Shown here piece after piece: positions 1 through 6,341 of a stretch of DNA of 10,871 bases (positions are counted from its first letter, which is position 1; every line of letters begins with the position of its first letter). This stretch comes from Deltaproteobacteria bacterium. Lineage in GTDB: Bacteria > Desulfobacterota > JADFXK01. The stretch is taken from the NCBI GenBank assembly GCA_015233285.1, contig JADFYA010000093.1:1-10871 (forward strand). Reading direction: 5' to 3'. The notes under the pieces are model-generated. The model was given only the letters and a program-made list of their open reading frames with translations. It did no database searches and was not told the DNA's origin. The position numbers and the translations under genes were made by a program.

Positions 1-30
1 AGATTGAACCGATTTGCGCAGATTAGGGCC
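1..30. repeat. Left copy of a dispersed ~30-bp intergenic repeat
   Basis: This 30-bp block matches 9169-9198 in the same orientation at 26 of 30 positions, with mismatches at offsets 7, 15, 20 and 25. Both copies contain the core GATT..CGC.GATT and end in GGGCC. Both lie outside genes. The block sits at the window edge, so its left end may be cut. A short ATCCGCGTAA stretch near 40-50 resembles the inverted arm seen at the right copy, but it is shorter and poorly matched. Confidence 0.6.
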
Positions 31-85
31 GAATGAGATATCCGCGTAATATTCAAGAATTAATTTGAAACATTGGTATCAAAAC

Positions 86-119
86 GAATGTTATCTTGAT
101 TTAGGAGATGAATGTTATC
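86..119. repeat. Two 10-bp direct repeats, 24-bp period
   Basis: GAATGTTATC occurs at 86-95 and again at 110-119, just downstream of the stop of the AlbA_2 gene. This may be chance or a small local duplication. No function is evident. Confidence 0.3.
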
Positions 120-136
120 ATACTTCGAGGAAAATG

Positions 137-1306
137 TCAAGCGGAAAGAGGCGGCGGTCGGTGAATCGTCACTGTAAACAGGCAGCCGGAGCGATCATCA
201 AGGAAGTCGATCTCCGGCCAGGCAGCCAGCGCCCGTTTGATGCCGGAGCCCAGACCTTTATAAGGCAGCAAGCCCTTGGCGATGAACGAGGCCAGTATCG
301 GATTGCGGATATTGGAGTTGCCCGCCTTGATTTTGGCCACCGTCAGGTTGTTGGGCAAATGGCCGGGGCTGATAATCTCGATCCGGTTGTCATACACGAA
401 AACCCGGATGGGCGCGTTGACCAGATAATCCCGATGCGCCAGGGCGTTGACCAGAAGTTCTTCAAAAACCGAAGGTGTGATTTCCGGAATCCCAGGTGAA
501 TTAACGCCCTGCCCAGCCTGCACCTTGTGCAAATTACGCATCACAAAACCCATTGATTCATCAAAGATTTTGCGCAAGGGGCCGGAAAAATCCTCGGTGT
601 CCAGGTACTGGCCGGGGTGAATATCGTTACCGGGATACCGGATGGCTTTGACTATGAACTGTGGCTTTATCCATTCAGGCCGCTCAGCGAAAAGCAGCAC
701 TCCAGCCAGATTCAACCGGCCGTCATCCGTGGCCAGGTTCATGTTCTGAAGCAGCCGCAGAAGCTCGTCCGGTGAATCCGGAAACTCTTGCTGGTACACA
801 TCCCTTAAGAAATCTCGAAAGCGTAATTTGTCGAGCTTATCGATGCCGGCCTTGGTCGGCAATTCATCGGCGTAAAACTGGCCGACGCTCTGGAACAGAC
901 GGCGTAGCTCCTCCTTGGTGTTCACCCGCCGTTTGTCGGCTCCACATTTGAACCAGATGACCCCGTTCTTGTCGAAATAGGGCTTGTCGATCCCCTTTGG
1001 CACGGTTAACACGATGACGATGCGGCCGTTTTCCAGAAGGATATTTTCAGTTCGTACAACCAAAGGGCTCCGCACCTGCTGACTGGCCGCGTTGCCGATA
1101 AGCTGATTGATCCGGCTTACATCCTTCGGCGACAAGCCCGGTAAGGCTCCGTCGTCCCCGACGCCGATCAAAATGGCCCCGCCTTCGGAATTGGCAAACG
1201 CCGCCATCTCAGCGGCCAAAGAGTCAATATTGCGCACATCCGCCTTGAACTGGCGATAGCTGTCTTCGCCGAGAGCAATTTGGGACAGAAGCTCATTCCG
1301 GGTCAT
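137..1306 (-). CDS. AlbA_2 (Schlafen-type) domain / GHKL ATP-binding protein
   Basis: This 389-aa protein resembles the COG2865 'predicted transcriptional regulator / RecG-related' family. Residues about 13-130 form an AlbA_2 domain: E14, a QFKAD stretch, then AAFANSEGGAILIGV followed by DDG. AlbA_2 domains are linked to nucleic-acid binding. The C-terminal part (about 270-385) carries a degenerate GHKL ATP-binding module, with ELLVNALAHRDY at 283-294, SPGHLP at 313-318 and GLGSGI at 351-356. The helix-turn-helix often found at the C-terminus of this family is not obvious, so the protein is at the short end. The ATG overlaps the stop of the upstream HicB-like gene by 4 bp (ATGA), implying translational coupling. 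It is probably cytosolic. The cellular role is unknown; family members are found as regulators and in accessory or defence settings. The family call is firm, the function is not. Confidence 0.85.
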   Translation of the reverse strand: MTRNELLSQIALGEDSYRQFKADVRNIDSLAAEMAAFANSEGGAILIGVGDDGALPGLSPKDVSRINQLIGNAASQQVRSPLVVRTENILLENGRIVIVLTVPKGIDKPYFDKNGVIWFKCGADKRRVNTKEELRRLFQSVGQFYADELPTKAGIDKLDKLRFRDFLRDVYQQEFPDSPDELLRLLQNMNLATDDGRLNLAGVLLFAERPEWIKPQFIVKAIRYPGNDIHPGQYLDTEDFSGPLRKIFDESMGFVMRNLHKVQAGQGVNSPGIPEITPSVFEELLVNALAHRDYLVNAPIRVFVYDNRIEIISPGHLPNNLTVAKIKAGNSNIRNPILASFIAKGLLPYKGLGSGIKRALAAWPEIDFLDDRSGCLFTVTIHRPPPLSA

Positions 1307-1566
1307 ATCAAGAACCTTTCCATTGAAGTGGCTAAGCGGACACCATTCACCTCCGGCATCTCTTCCCCCTCCCTCAATCCCACCGTAATCCAGAGTTCTA
1401 TCGCGTCGATCAGGTTGTCCCGGGCCTGTTCAAAATTGTCGGCCTGAGTCATGCATCCAGGAAGGACCGGCACCGTGGCCACCACACAACCGACCTCAGT
1501 ATCCTTTTGATACTCAGCCACTTTAAGGGCAGTTTTGACATATTCATGCAAGCCGACATACCTCAT
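1303..1566 (-). CDS. HicB-like (UPF0150) protein without DNA-binding tail
   Basis: This 87-aa protein has the partial RNase H-like fold core of HicB antitoxins: residues 26-71 run VGCVVATVPVLPGCMTQAD, then an EQARDNLIDAIELWI helix, then LREGEEMPE. Classical HicB antitoxins neutralise the HicA mRNA interferase and usually add a C-terminal HTH or ribbon-helix-helix; here only about 15 residues follow the core, so no DNA-binding domain is visible. No HicA gene lies next to it. Instead it is coupled by ATGA overlap to the AlbA_2 protein. A TTG at 1593 would give 9 more residues, but the ATG at 1566 has GGAGG (1571-1575) four bases upstream and is preferred. Its partner could be the AlbA_2 protein or a distant toxin. 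I see no convincing promoter upstream: a TTGACA at 1654-1659 lacks a good -10. Confidence 0.8.
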   Translation of the reverse strand: MRYVGLHEYVKTALKVAEYQKDTEVGCVVATVPVLPGCMTQADNFEQARDNLIDAIELWITVGLREGEEMPEVNGVRLATSMERFLI

Positions 1567-1652
1567 ATTTCCTCCAGTATTAACTTCTGCCAATTTGGAT
1601 TAAATCATGTAAAGTACGCCTCCAGGTCTAGCAACACACCTATAGATACCTC

Positions 1653-1681
1653 TTGTCAACCAAGCGGCCTTGGGATATAAT
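1653..1681 (+). promoter_or_regulatory. Sigma-70 promoter with palindromic spacer
   Basis: TTGTCA (1653-1658), a 17-bp spacer and a perfect TATAAT (1676-1681) predict a transcript start near 1688, about 40 nt before the 83-aa gene. The spacer contains an inverted repeat, CCAAG (1660-1664) and CTTGG (1669-1673) around CGGC. An operator between -35 and -10 is the usual place for autorepression, as in many antitoxin promoters. That this gene represses itself is inference. Confidence 0.75.
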
Positions 1682-1727
1682 GAAATTAGTAACTCATTGA
1701 TTAAACCTTATTCACCAAGGAAACAGT

Positions 1728-1979
1728 ATGACTTCGTTGAGGCTCGAACTATACGACCAGGAGTTGGCCCGGAAGGTGTTAGCTTTCTTGGAAACTCTTC
1801 CGGCTGAATATGTTAAGATCATTCAAGAACCAGATGAGTTGCAAGAGCGGGATATCCTATATGTTGAGGATGAAGAGCTGGCCGAGGCGATCAAGTATTC
1901 CCAGCGGGTTGATCGCGACGAAGAGGCTTTGACTATTGCTGATTTCCTGGATAAGATAAGAAAAGAAGGCTTGGTTTGA
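1728..1979 (+). CDS. Small acidic antitoxin-like protein, orphan
   Basis: This 83-aa protein is not assigned to a family with certainty. It starts at an ATG with AAGGA (1717-1721) six bases upstream and sits behind a strong promoter. The sequence is charged and helical, with LRLELYDQELARKVLAFLE near the N-terminus, an acidic middle (YVEDEELAEAIKYSQ, about 45-59) and a C-terminal helix TIADFLDKIRKEG. Size, acidity, strong promoter and operator-like palindrome resemble type II antitoxins or RelB-like small regulators. No toxin frame follows: the next ATG (1985) opens only 10 codons, and the space to 2227 holds a repeat array. It may therefore be an orphan antitoxin whose toxin has been lost. 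Toxin loss is inference. Confidence 0.65.
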   Translation: MTSLRLELYDQELARKVLAFLETLPAEYVKIIQEPDELQERDILYVEDEELAEAIKYSQRVDRDEEALTIADFLDKIRKEGLV

Positions 1980-2105
1980 CCAGTATGGCGGCCGATCACA
2001 TTGGAAACACGAGGTGATTTCTATAAACACTTCCCCGGCTAACATATACCCGGCCAGAAATGCATTCCTTAGACCAATCCGGAACTCGCGGCCCGACAAC
2101 CTACC

Positions 2106-2189
2106 CCGCAACACGTAACCCGCAACACGTAACCCGTAACACGTAACACGTAACCCGCAACTCGTAACACGTAACCCGCAACTCGTACC
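2106..2189. repeat. Heptamer tandem repeat, 12 units
   Basis: Twelve contiguous 7-bp units fit the consensus NCGYAAC: ACGTAAC (five), CCGCAAC (four), CCGTAAC (one), TCGTAAC (one) and a terminal TCGTACC. The first six follow an alternating pattern (CCGCAAC/ACGTAAC), suggesting 14-bp duplication steps. The array lies between the convergent 83-aa gene and the sensor kinase, outside any gene. Seven-bp units are not a multiple of 3 and would be disruptive in coding sequence. Slippage-prone satellite is the simplest reading. Confidence 0.9.
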
Positions 2190-2227
2190 TATCAGTATTT
2201 TCCCTTCAGGCGTATTCTTCCCGGAGA

Positions 2228-4732
2228 TTATCTTATTTTATTTATTTTAATAATGACTTCCGTTCCTCCATCCCGCTTGACCTCCACTTCTCCACCAAGC
2301 TGATGGGAGACCAGGCCGGTAATCAGTTCCCAGCCTAACGACGAGATGTTCCTCAAATTCAATTCTTTTGGCATACCTACCCCGTTGTCGCAGACGATCA
2401 GGTCCATTCCGTCGTGGCCGCGAGGACACAGGGAAACCCGGATTTCCCCTGTTCGATCACCCGGAAAGGCATGTTTAAGACAGTTGGAGACCAATTCATT
2501 GAGCACCAACCCGCATGGAATGGCCGTATCAATCCCGATGGAGATATTCGCAATCTCCGTCTTCAAGGTAATTTTGCCGGGCCTGATGCCGTAGGACTTG
2601 AACAGGGTGTTGGTTAGACTGCTGATGTATTGTTTAAAATCCACATAAGCCAGGTTGGGAGAACTATAAAGCCGTTCATGGATCAAGGCCATAGACCGGA
2701 CCCGGCCCTTAGTCTCTCCTAAAATATTCCGGATCTGGGGATCCGGGGAATACTCGCACTGCATATCCAACAACCCGGCAATGACCAACAAGTTATTCTT
2801 CACCCGATGGTGGATTTCTTTGAGTAAAACTTCTTTTTCTTTTAGTGAAGCCGCAATCAACCGCTCCGCCCGGAGGCGGTCGGTAATGTCCCGGACGGCG
2901 GCAATAACCACTTTCCGTCCTCCTAAGGTTAGCGTATTGGCAGTTATCTCAACAGGAAAGACAACGCCATCTTTTTTCAAATGATATCGGAGGGGAACAT
3001 GATTGACCGGGTTTTGGTTGTATTCTAAGGTTTTATTCGGCTCGGCCGATATGACGGTATTGGGCCGTCCGATCAATTCTTCCGGGGAGTAGCCGTACAT
3101 CTGGGAAATGGCCCGGTTAACATCAATAATTTGACCGGTACCCTGTTCGGTCAAGAAAACACTGTCCGACTCGGCATCGAAAAGCGTCCGGTATTTCTCT
3201 TCACTAGAACGCAGTTCTTCTTCTCTCTGCCGCAAAGCCTCCTCAGCCTTCTTTCGTTCGGTAATATCCATCCCCAGCTTTAGGATCAGGGGAGATCCGT
3301 CGATATCCATGAAGGGATAAGCATAAACCTGGAAAATCAACCCATCAGGGCTGGCCCACTCCCACGTTTCAGGCTTAAGGTTTTGCAAGACACCTGCGGC
3401 CGTACATGTCCGGCAAGGTTGAGATTGGTTGTAAAACAACTCATGGCACGTCTTTTTTTCCGGACCGCCCAAGAGATTCTTAAAGTACAGATTGGAAAAC
3501 CTGATTGAATAGTCCGGTCCCACCAGACACACAAATCCGGGCAGATTGTTCAATATGGCAAAGAATCTTCTCCGTTCGCCCTCTAATGATATCTCCACCC
3601 GGCGGCGTTCTTCCACTTCCTGCTCCAGATTCAGGGACTTCAAATTGACTTCAGCCAGAGACCGGCGCAGATCATCGGCCATCATCTTAAAGTTGTCGGT
3701 CAACACGCCAAACTCATCATCCCGGACCGGTATCCCGTCCATAGCCGCAAAGTCACCCCGGCCCAAGGCCTTAGCCCGCGCCGCCAGATCATCCAGGGGC
3801 CGGCCTAAGCCTCTGGCCAGTTGCCAGATGAGCCATATGGACAACAAGAGCATGACCGCAAACATCAAGAGCATGACCATGGTCCGTCTTTTTATTTCCC
3901 CCAAAAGGGAGTCTTTAAATGCCACAGCCCGGATAACCGGGATATTCCCTCCGTATCCCCGGTATCCTTTGTTGGCCGCGACGACGGTGATCCGGTCCGG
4001 TTTGTCCAACACCCGAATGCTGCTCCGACCTTCCTTGAGTTCAGCCACGACCGATTGAATCGTTTCCACATCCTGGGCCATGGAGCAAATTGATTTCTTG
4101 TCAAAGCTGGAATAAAGGATTCGCCCCTCGGAGGAGATGAGTTCCAACCTGACCTTTACCGGAATCAATCCCAGATGGAATTCTCGCACTAGATCGTAAA
4201 CCCGTTCGATTGGAATTCTGGCGGCCAGGACCTGACCCGGTTGGCCCCGTTCGTCCCGCACCGGTTCAAAAATAGTCAGAAGTACTCTCCCCTGGACTTC
4301 AGAGAAGGTGAAGTCAATTAACTGCGACGTCCCGGCCAGGGCCTTTTTAAAAGACGCGGGTAGCCCGGCCGGTTGGCCTATGTCCAAGTTGCTGGTATCC
4401 GCCAGGACCATCCGGTGGGCGTCATATAGTGTCAGGCTCTCATATACCTTGTATCTATCCCGATATTCGGTCAGCCGCTTGGTAATTGACTCCCGGTCGG
4501 CATAGGCGGACGTTATAACGGCATCAGAAGATAGAAGCGACAGGTCGGAAATCCGTTGAAAGAAAAAACGGTCGAGAGAATTAAGCACATGAGCTGTTTC
4601 AGACTCGAACCAGCCCAGGAGATACCGTTCTTCTCCCTTTATCCCATAGGAAAAAAAGACCGTCAGCAACATCCCGGCTGAAAGGCCGAAGAGCACCAGA
4701 TAGGACAAAATGATCTTGGTTTTAAATTTCAT
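2228..4732 (-). CDS. Cache-HAMP-PAS-PAS HisKA_2 sensor histidine kinase
   Basis: This 834-aa membrane sensor kinase has an N-terminal membrane segment (7-29), a periplasmic region (about 33-282) resembling double Cache, a second membrane segment (283-305), HAMP (about 305-357), a coiled coil to about 385, PAS1 (about 388-492), a PAS2 with conserved SEEKYRTLFDAESDSVFL (510-527) and a DITDRLRAE exit, then HisKA_2 with EIHHRVKNNL (639-648; H642 the likely phosphoacceptor). A HATPase_c domain follows, with N box NELVSNCLKHAF (745-756), G1 DNGVGMP (782-788) and G2-like SLGWELITGLV. PAS1 has C429, C440 and C443 in a C-x10-C-x2-C pattern. The ATG overlaps the stop of the solute-binding protein gene by 4 bp. 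HisKA_2 kinases often signal to regulators without a DNA-binding output domain; no response regulator gene is present here, so the target is unknown. Confidence 0.93.
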   Translation of the reverse strand: MKFKTKIILSYLVLFGLSAGMLLTVFFSYGIKGEERYLLGWFESETAHVLNSLDRFFFQRISDLSLLSSDAVITSAYADRESITKRLTEYRDRYKVYESLTLYDAHRMVLADTSNLDIGQPAGLPASFKKALAGTSQLIDFTFSEVQGRVLLTIFEPVRDERGQPGQVLAARIPIERVYDLVREFHLGLIPVKVRLELISSEGRILYSSFDKKSICSMAQDVETIQSVVAELKEGRSSIRVLDKPDRITVVAANKGYRGYGGNIPVIRAVAFKDSLLGEIKRRTMVMLLMFAVMLLLSIWLIWQLARGLGRPLDDLAARAKALGRGDFAAMDGIPVRDDEFGVLTDNFKMMADDLRRSLAEVNLKSLNLEQEVEERRRVEISLEGERRRFFAILNNLPGFVCLVGPDYSIRFSNLYFKNLLGGPEKKTCHELFYNQSQPCRTCTAAGVLQNLKPETWEWASPDGLIFQVYAYPFMDIDGSPLILKLGMDITERKKAEEALRQREEELRSSEEKYRTLFDAESDSVFLTEQGTGQIIDVNRAISQMYGYSPEELIGRPNTVISAEPNKTLEYNQNPVNHVPLRYHLKKDGVVFPVEITANTLTLGGRKVVIAAVRDITDRLRAERLIAASLKEKEVLLKEIHHRVKNNLLVIAGLLDMQCEYSPDPQIRNILGETKGRVRSMALIHERLYSSPNLAYVDFKQYISSLTNTLFKSYGIRPGKITLKTEIANISIGIDTAIPCGLVLNELVSNCLKHAFPGDRTGEIRVSLCPRGHDGMDLIVCDNGVGMPKELNLRNISSLGWELITGLVSHQLGGEVEVKRDGGTEVIIKINKIR

Positions 4733-5745
4733 GGGTTGTTCCCGATCTTCGCACCCTGGACGAATGACCCGGCCAAAATTGCCTCCAGGTTGATGTCCGG
4801 CCCCACTTGACCGGTATTATAAAAATGCGTAATCATATAGTTTCCAGAGGTGAACAAGGATGTCGGGGACGAGGACCTTTTAAAGGCTCTTAGATTGTCA
4901 TCTCGGGTGGCGTGATGCACTCCTGGGTAGGCTGTACGCAGGCTTTCTCGGGACGTTTTCAAGAATGCCGCGGCGATTTTAATCGTTTCCTCCGGGTGTT
5001 GCAGACAATATTCCTGGGCCCTCAACAAAGCCGTAACTACCGCCTGGACCTGGTCCGGCCGCGATTGCACAACATCGGCCCGAAACCCCACCAAATCGGT
5101 TATAATCCCCAGGGAGTCGCCGGCTTTGCCGATGACGTGGTAACCCCTGGCCAGACCTTTTGAGGTCACCGGTTCCCAGGTGTGGCCCGCCGAAATACTT
5201 CCGGCCTCCAACTCATCCAACACCTTCATCGCCGGAACTAGTTTAAATATCACGTCTGTTTCCTTTATCCCATTACGCTTAATAAAATCAAGCACAAATA
5301 TATGAGAAAAGGAATTCAGCGCCTCAAAACCGATCACCCTCCCTTTCAAGCCGGCGGGAGTTTCGACCGTTGAAGAAGCCAGAATCACATCTGCCGAATC
5401 TGAAAAATCAGTGACATAAACGACATTGATGGGGGTTCCCCGGGCCGACAGAAAAATCATGTCACTCAATACCCCACTTGAGGCATCGATCTCCGCCGTT
5501 TCCAGCAGGCGATTCATTTCCGGGTTGTCCCGGCACAATACCAGGTCAACCAGCACGCCCTCCCGCTCAAAAAACCGCTTTTCTTTGGCCACGTAGATAT
5601 GAAAGAATCCAGGCCATTCGATCACAGCCAGCCGCACCGGCGGCCTGGGGCCGGCAGGTTGCTCCAGGCCATGAAACCAATACCAGCCCATCGGCAAAAT
5701 AACTAAACAAGCAATTAGGGCCACTAGCCGGCCAGTCCGTTTCAT
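4729..5745 (-). CDS. NMT1/SsuA-like periplasmic solute-binding protein
   Basis: This 338-aa protein is of the COG0715 (SsuA/ThiY/NMT1) type. An N-terminal hydrophobic segment (about 7-25) should export or anchor it; LIAC (10-13) resembles a lipobox but sits early in the hydrophobic run, so lipoprotein or membrane anchor are both possible. The mature part begins PVRLAVIEWPGFFHIYVAKEKRFF, typical for the first strand and ligand loop. It continues with DASSGVLSDMIFLSARGTPI (87-106), TPAGLKGRVIGFEALNSFSH (129-148) and an AGHTWEPV hinge/ligand loop (186-193). The family binds taurine, nitrate, pyrimidine precursors and similar ligands for ABC import. Here no permease or ATPase gene adjoins; instead the stop overlaps the sensor kinase start. 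A sensory rather than transport role is inferred. The ligand cannot be told from sequence. The ATG at 5745 follows a modest GAGA/AAGG site. Confidence 0.88.
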   Translation of the reverse strand: MKRTGRLVALIACLVILPMGWYWFHGLEQPAGPRPPVRLAVIEWPGFFHIYVAKEKRFFEREGVLVDLVLCRDNPEMNRLLETAEIDASSGVLSDMIFLSARGTPINVVYVTDFSDSADVILASSTVETPAGLKGRVIGFEALNSFSHIFVLDFIKRNGIKETDVIFKLVPAMKVLDELEAGSISAGHTWEPVTSKGLARGYHVIGKAGDSLGIITDLVGFRADVVQSRPDQVQAVVTALLRAQEYCLQHPEETIKIAAAFLKTSRESLRTAYPGVHHATRDDNLRAFKRSSSPTSLFTSGNYMITHFYNTGQVGPDINLEAILAGSFVQGAKIGNNP

Positions 5746-5804
5746 CCTTATCTCTCAAGTTATAAGTTATGATTTAGGGGCAGCGAAACGCCCACTCTTC
5801 CTCA

Positions 5805-5837
5805 TTTGACTATACTGATTTTATGAGATTAGTCAAA
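5805..5837. promoter_or_regulatory. Perfect 8-bp inverted repeat around the promoter
   Basis: TTTGACTA (5805-5812) and TAGTCAAA (5830-5837) are exact inverse complements separated by 17 bp. The right arm covers the -35 and the left arm overlaps the -10 of the minus-strand promoter. A dimeric regulator bound here would occlude RNA polymerase. The regulator is unknown. Alternatively part of the symmetry simply reflects a -35-like sequence on each strand. Confidence 0.6.
5809..5836 (-). promoter_or_regulatory. Sigma-70 promoter of binding protein-kinase operon
   Basis: On the minus strand TTGACT (5836-5831), a 16-bp spacer and TATAGT (5814-5809) predict a start near 5802, leaving a leader of about 57 nt before the ATG at 5745. 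The leader can form a small hairpin, GGGC (5793-5790) with GCCC (5781-5778). This is the only good promoter upstream of the two-gene operon. Confidence 0.75.
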
Positions 5838-6061
5838 CGGGAAAGCTATATTTAACACGCTTATAATTGCCGCTATGCAAAGCAACCGTGGCAGGTTACT
5901 CGTGAAAGTCAATCTGCGACAAGCATCGGGTAATCGGCAACCACGTCTCCTCAAAAAGAGACAATTATGACGGTCGGGGTATAAGTCCGCTTTAAGAGAG
6001 GCCGTTCCTGGATTAGCCGGCCTGATGTCTTCATATTTCCACAAACTGGGAATGATGAATA
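5838..6061 (+). other. Intergenic region with several possible stem structures
   Basis: No gene is visible here between two divergent operons. On the plus strand there is a perfect -10 box TATAAT (5862-5867) without a recognisable -35. Several complementary pairs follow: CGTGG 5887-5891 with CCACG 5941-5945; TTGCCG 5867-5872 with CGGCAA 5935-5940, which is mutually exclusive with the former in simple folds; GTCTC 5945-5949 with GAGAC 5958-5962; AGGCCG 5999-6004 with CGGCCT 6018-6023; and TTCAT.TTTCC 6030-6040 with GGGAA..ATGAA 6048-6059. The density of stems suggests a structured leader or small RNA, but no known riboswitch class could be matched with confidence. Confidence 0.35.
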
Positions 6062-6090
6062 TTGACATCCAAAAATTATTGAGCTATTTC
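6062..6090 (+). promoter_or_regulatory. Possible sigma-70 promoter for DUF6485/GAF operon
   Basis: A perfect TTGACA (6062-6067) is followed after 17 bp by TATTTC (6085-6090), a weak -10. The start would be near 6097, giving a leader of only about 16 nt that still includes the AAGGAG ribosome binding site. The hairpin arms at 6030-6059 abut the -35 and could be an operator. The alternative is the -10 at 5862, with a long leader. Confidence 0.4.
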
Positions 6091-6112
6091 TTTAATCAAG
6101 AAAGGAGAATGG

Positions 6113-6334
6113 ATGATGAAAATTCTCGCGGAGATCAAGAAACAGTGCCCCAGCACCGCGGCAAACACCAAGAGCTGCAATTGCTCCTACGCCGGTTGTG
6201 AAAAACACGGCCTATGTTGCCAGTGCTTGAGCTATCACCGCTCCCGGCGAGAATTGCCGGCCTGCTATTTTCCGGATGAGGTCGAAAAAACATACGACCG
6301 ATCCATTCGCAAATTCATCGAAATAATGAGCTGA
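6113..6334 (+). CDS. Cys-rich small protein, DUF6485-like
   Basis: This 73-aa protein has eight cysteines at 12, 22, 24, 29, 35, 36, 38 and 51. The segment [20 protein letters not shown], followed by H42 and later ELPACYF, matches what I recall of the DUF6485 family, which is common in anaerobes and has no known function. The Cys pattern suggests binding of zinc or an iron-sulfur cluster; this is inference. AAGGAG at 6102-6107 serves either the ATG at 6113 (spacing 5) or the adjacent in-frame ATG at 6116 (spacing 8, slightly better). A further out-of-frame ATG at 6109 is too close to the site. The GAF gene begins 7 bp after its stop, so the two are almost certainly co-transcribed. No signal peptide is present, so it is likely cytosolic. 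Confidence 0.8.
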   Translation: MMKILAEIKKQCPSTAANTKSCNCSYAGCEKHGLCCQCLSYHRSRRELPACYFPDEVEKTYDRSIRKFIEIMS

Positions 6335-6341
6335 CCAGACT

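Noticed and set aside
3546..4058. 170-aa plus-strand reading frame inside the sensor kinase gene
   Set aside because: It is antisense to a well-supported kinase with continuous domains, has low-complexity Ser/Arg-rich composition and lacks a ribosome binding site.
5838..5950. Possible cyclic-di-GMP-I (GEMM) riboswitch: ATGCAAAGC at about 5875 and ATCGGGTAATCGGC near 5925
   Set aside because: The short motifs recall the conserved core, but the required GCAAACC-GAAA-tetraloop hairpin directly before the GCAAAGC segment is missing, and the strand pairings do not assemble into the known fold.
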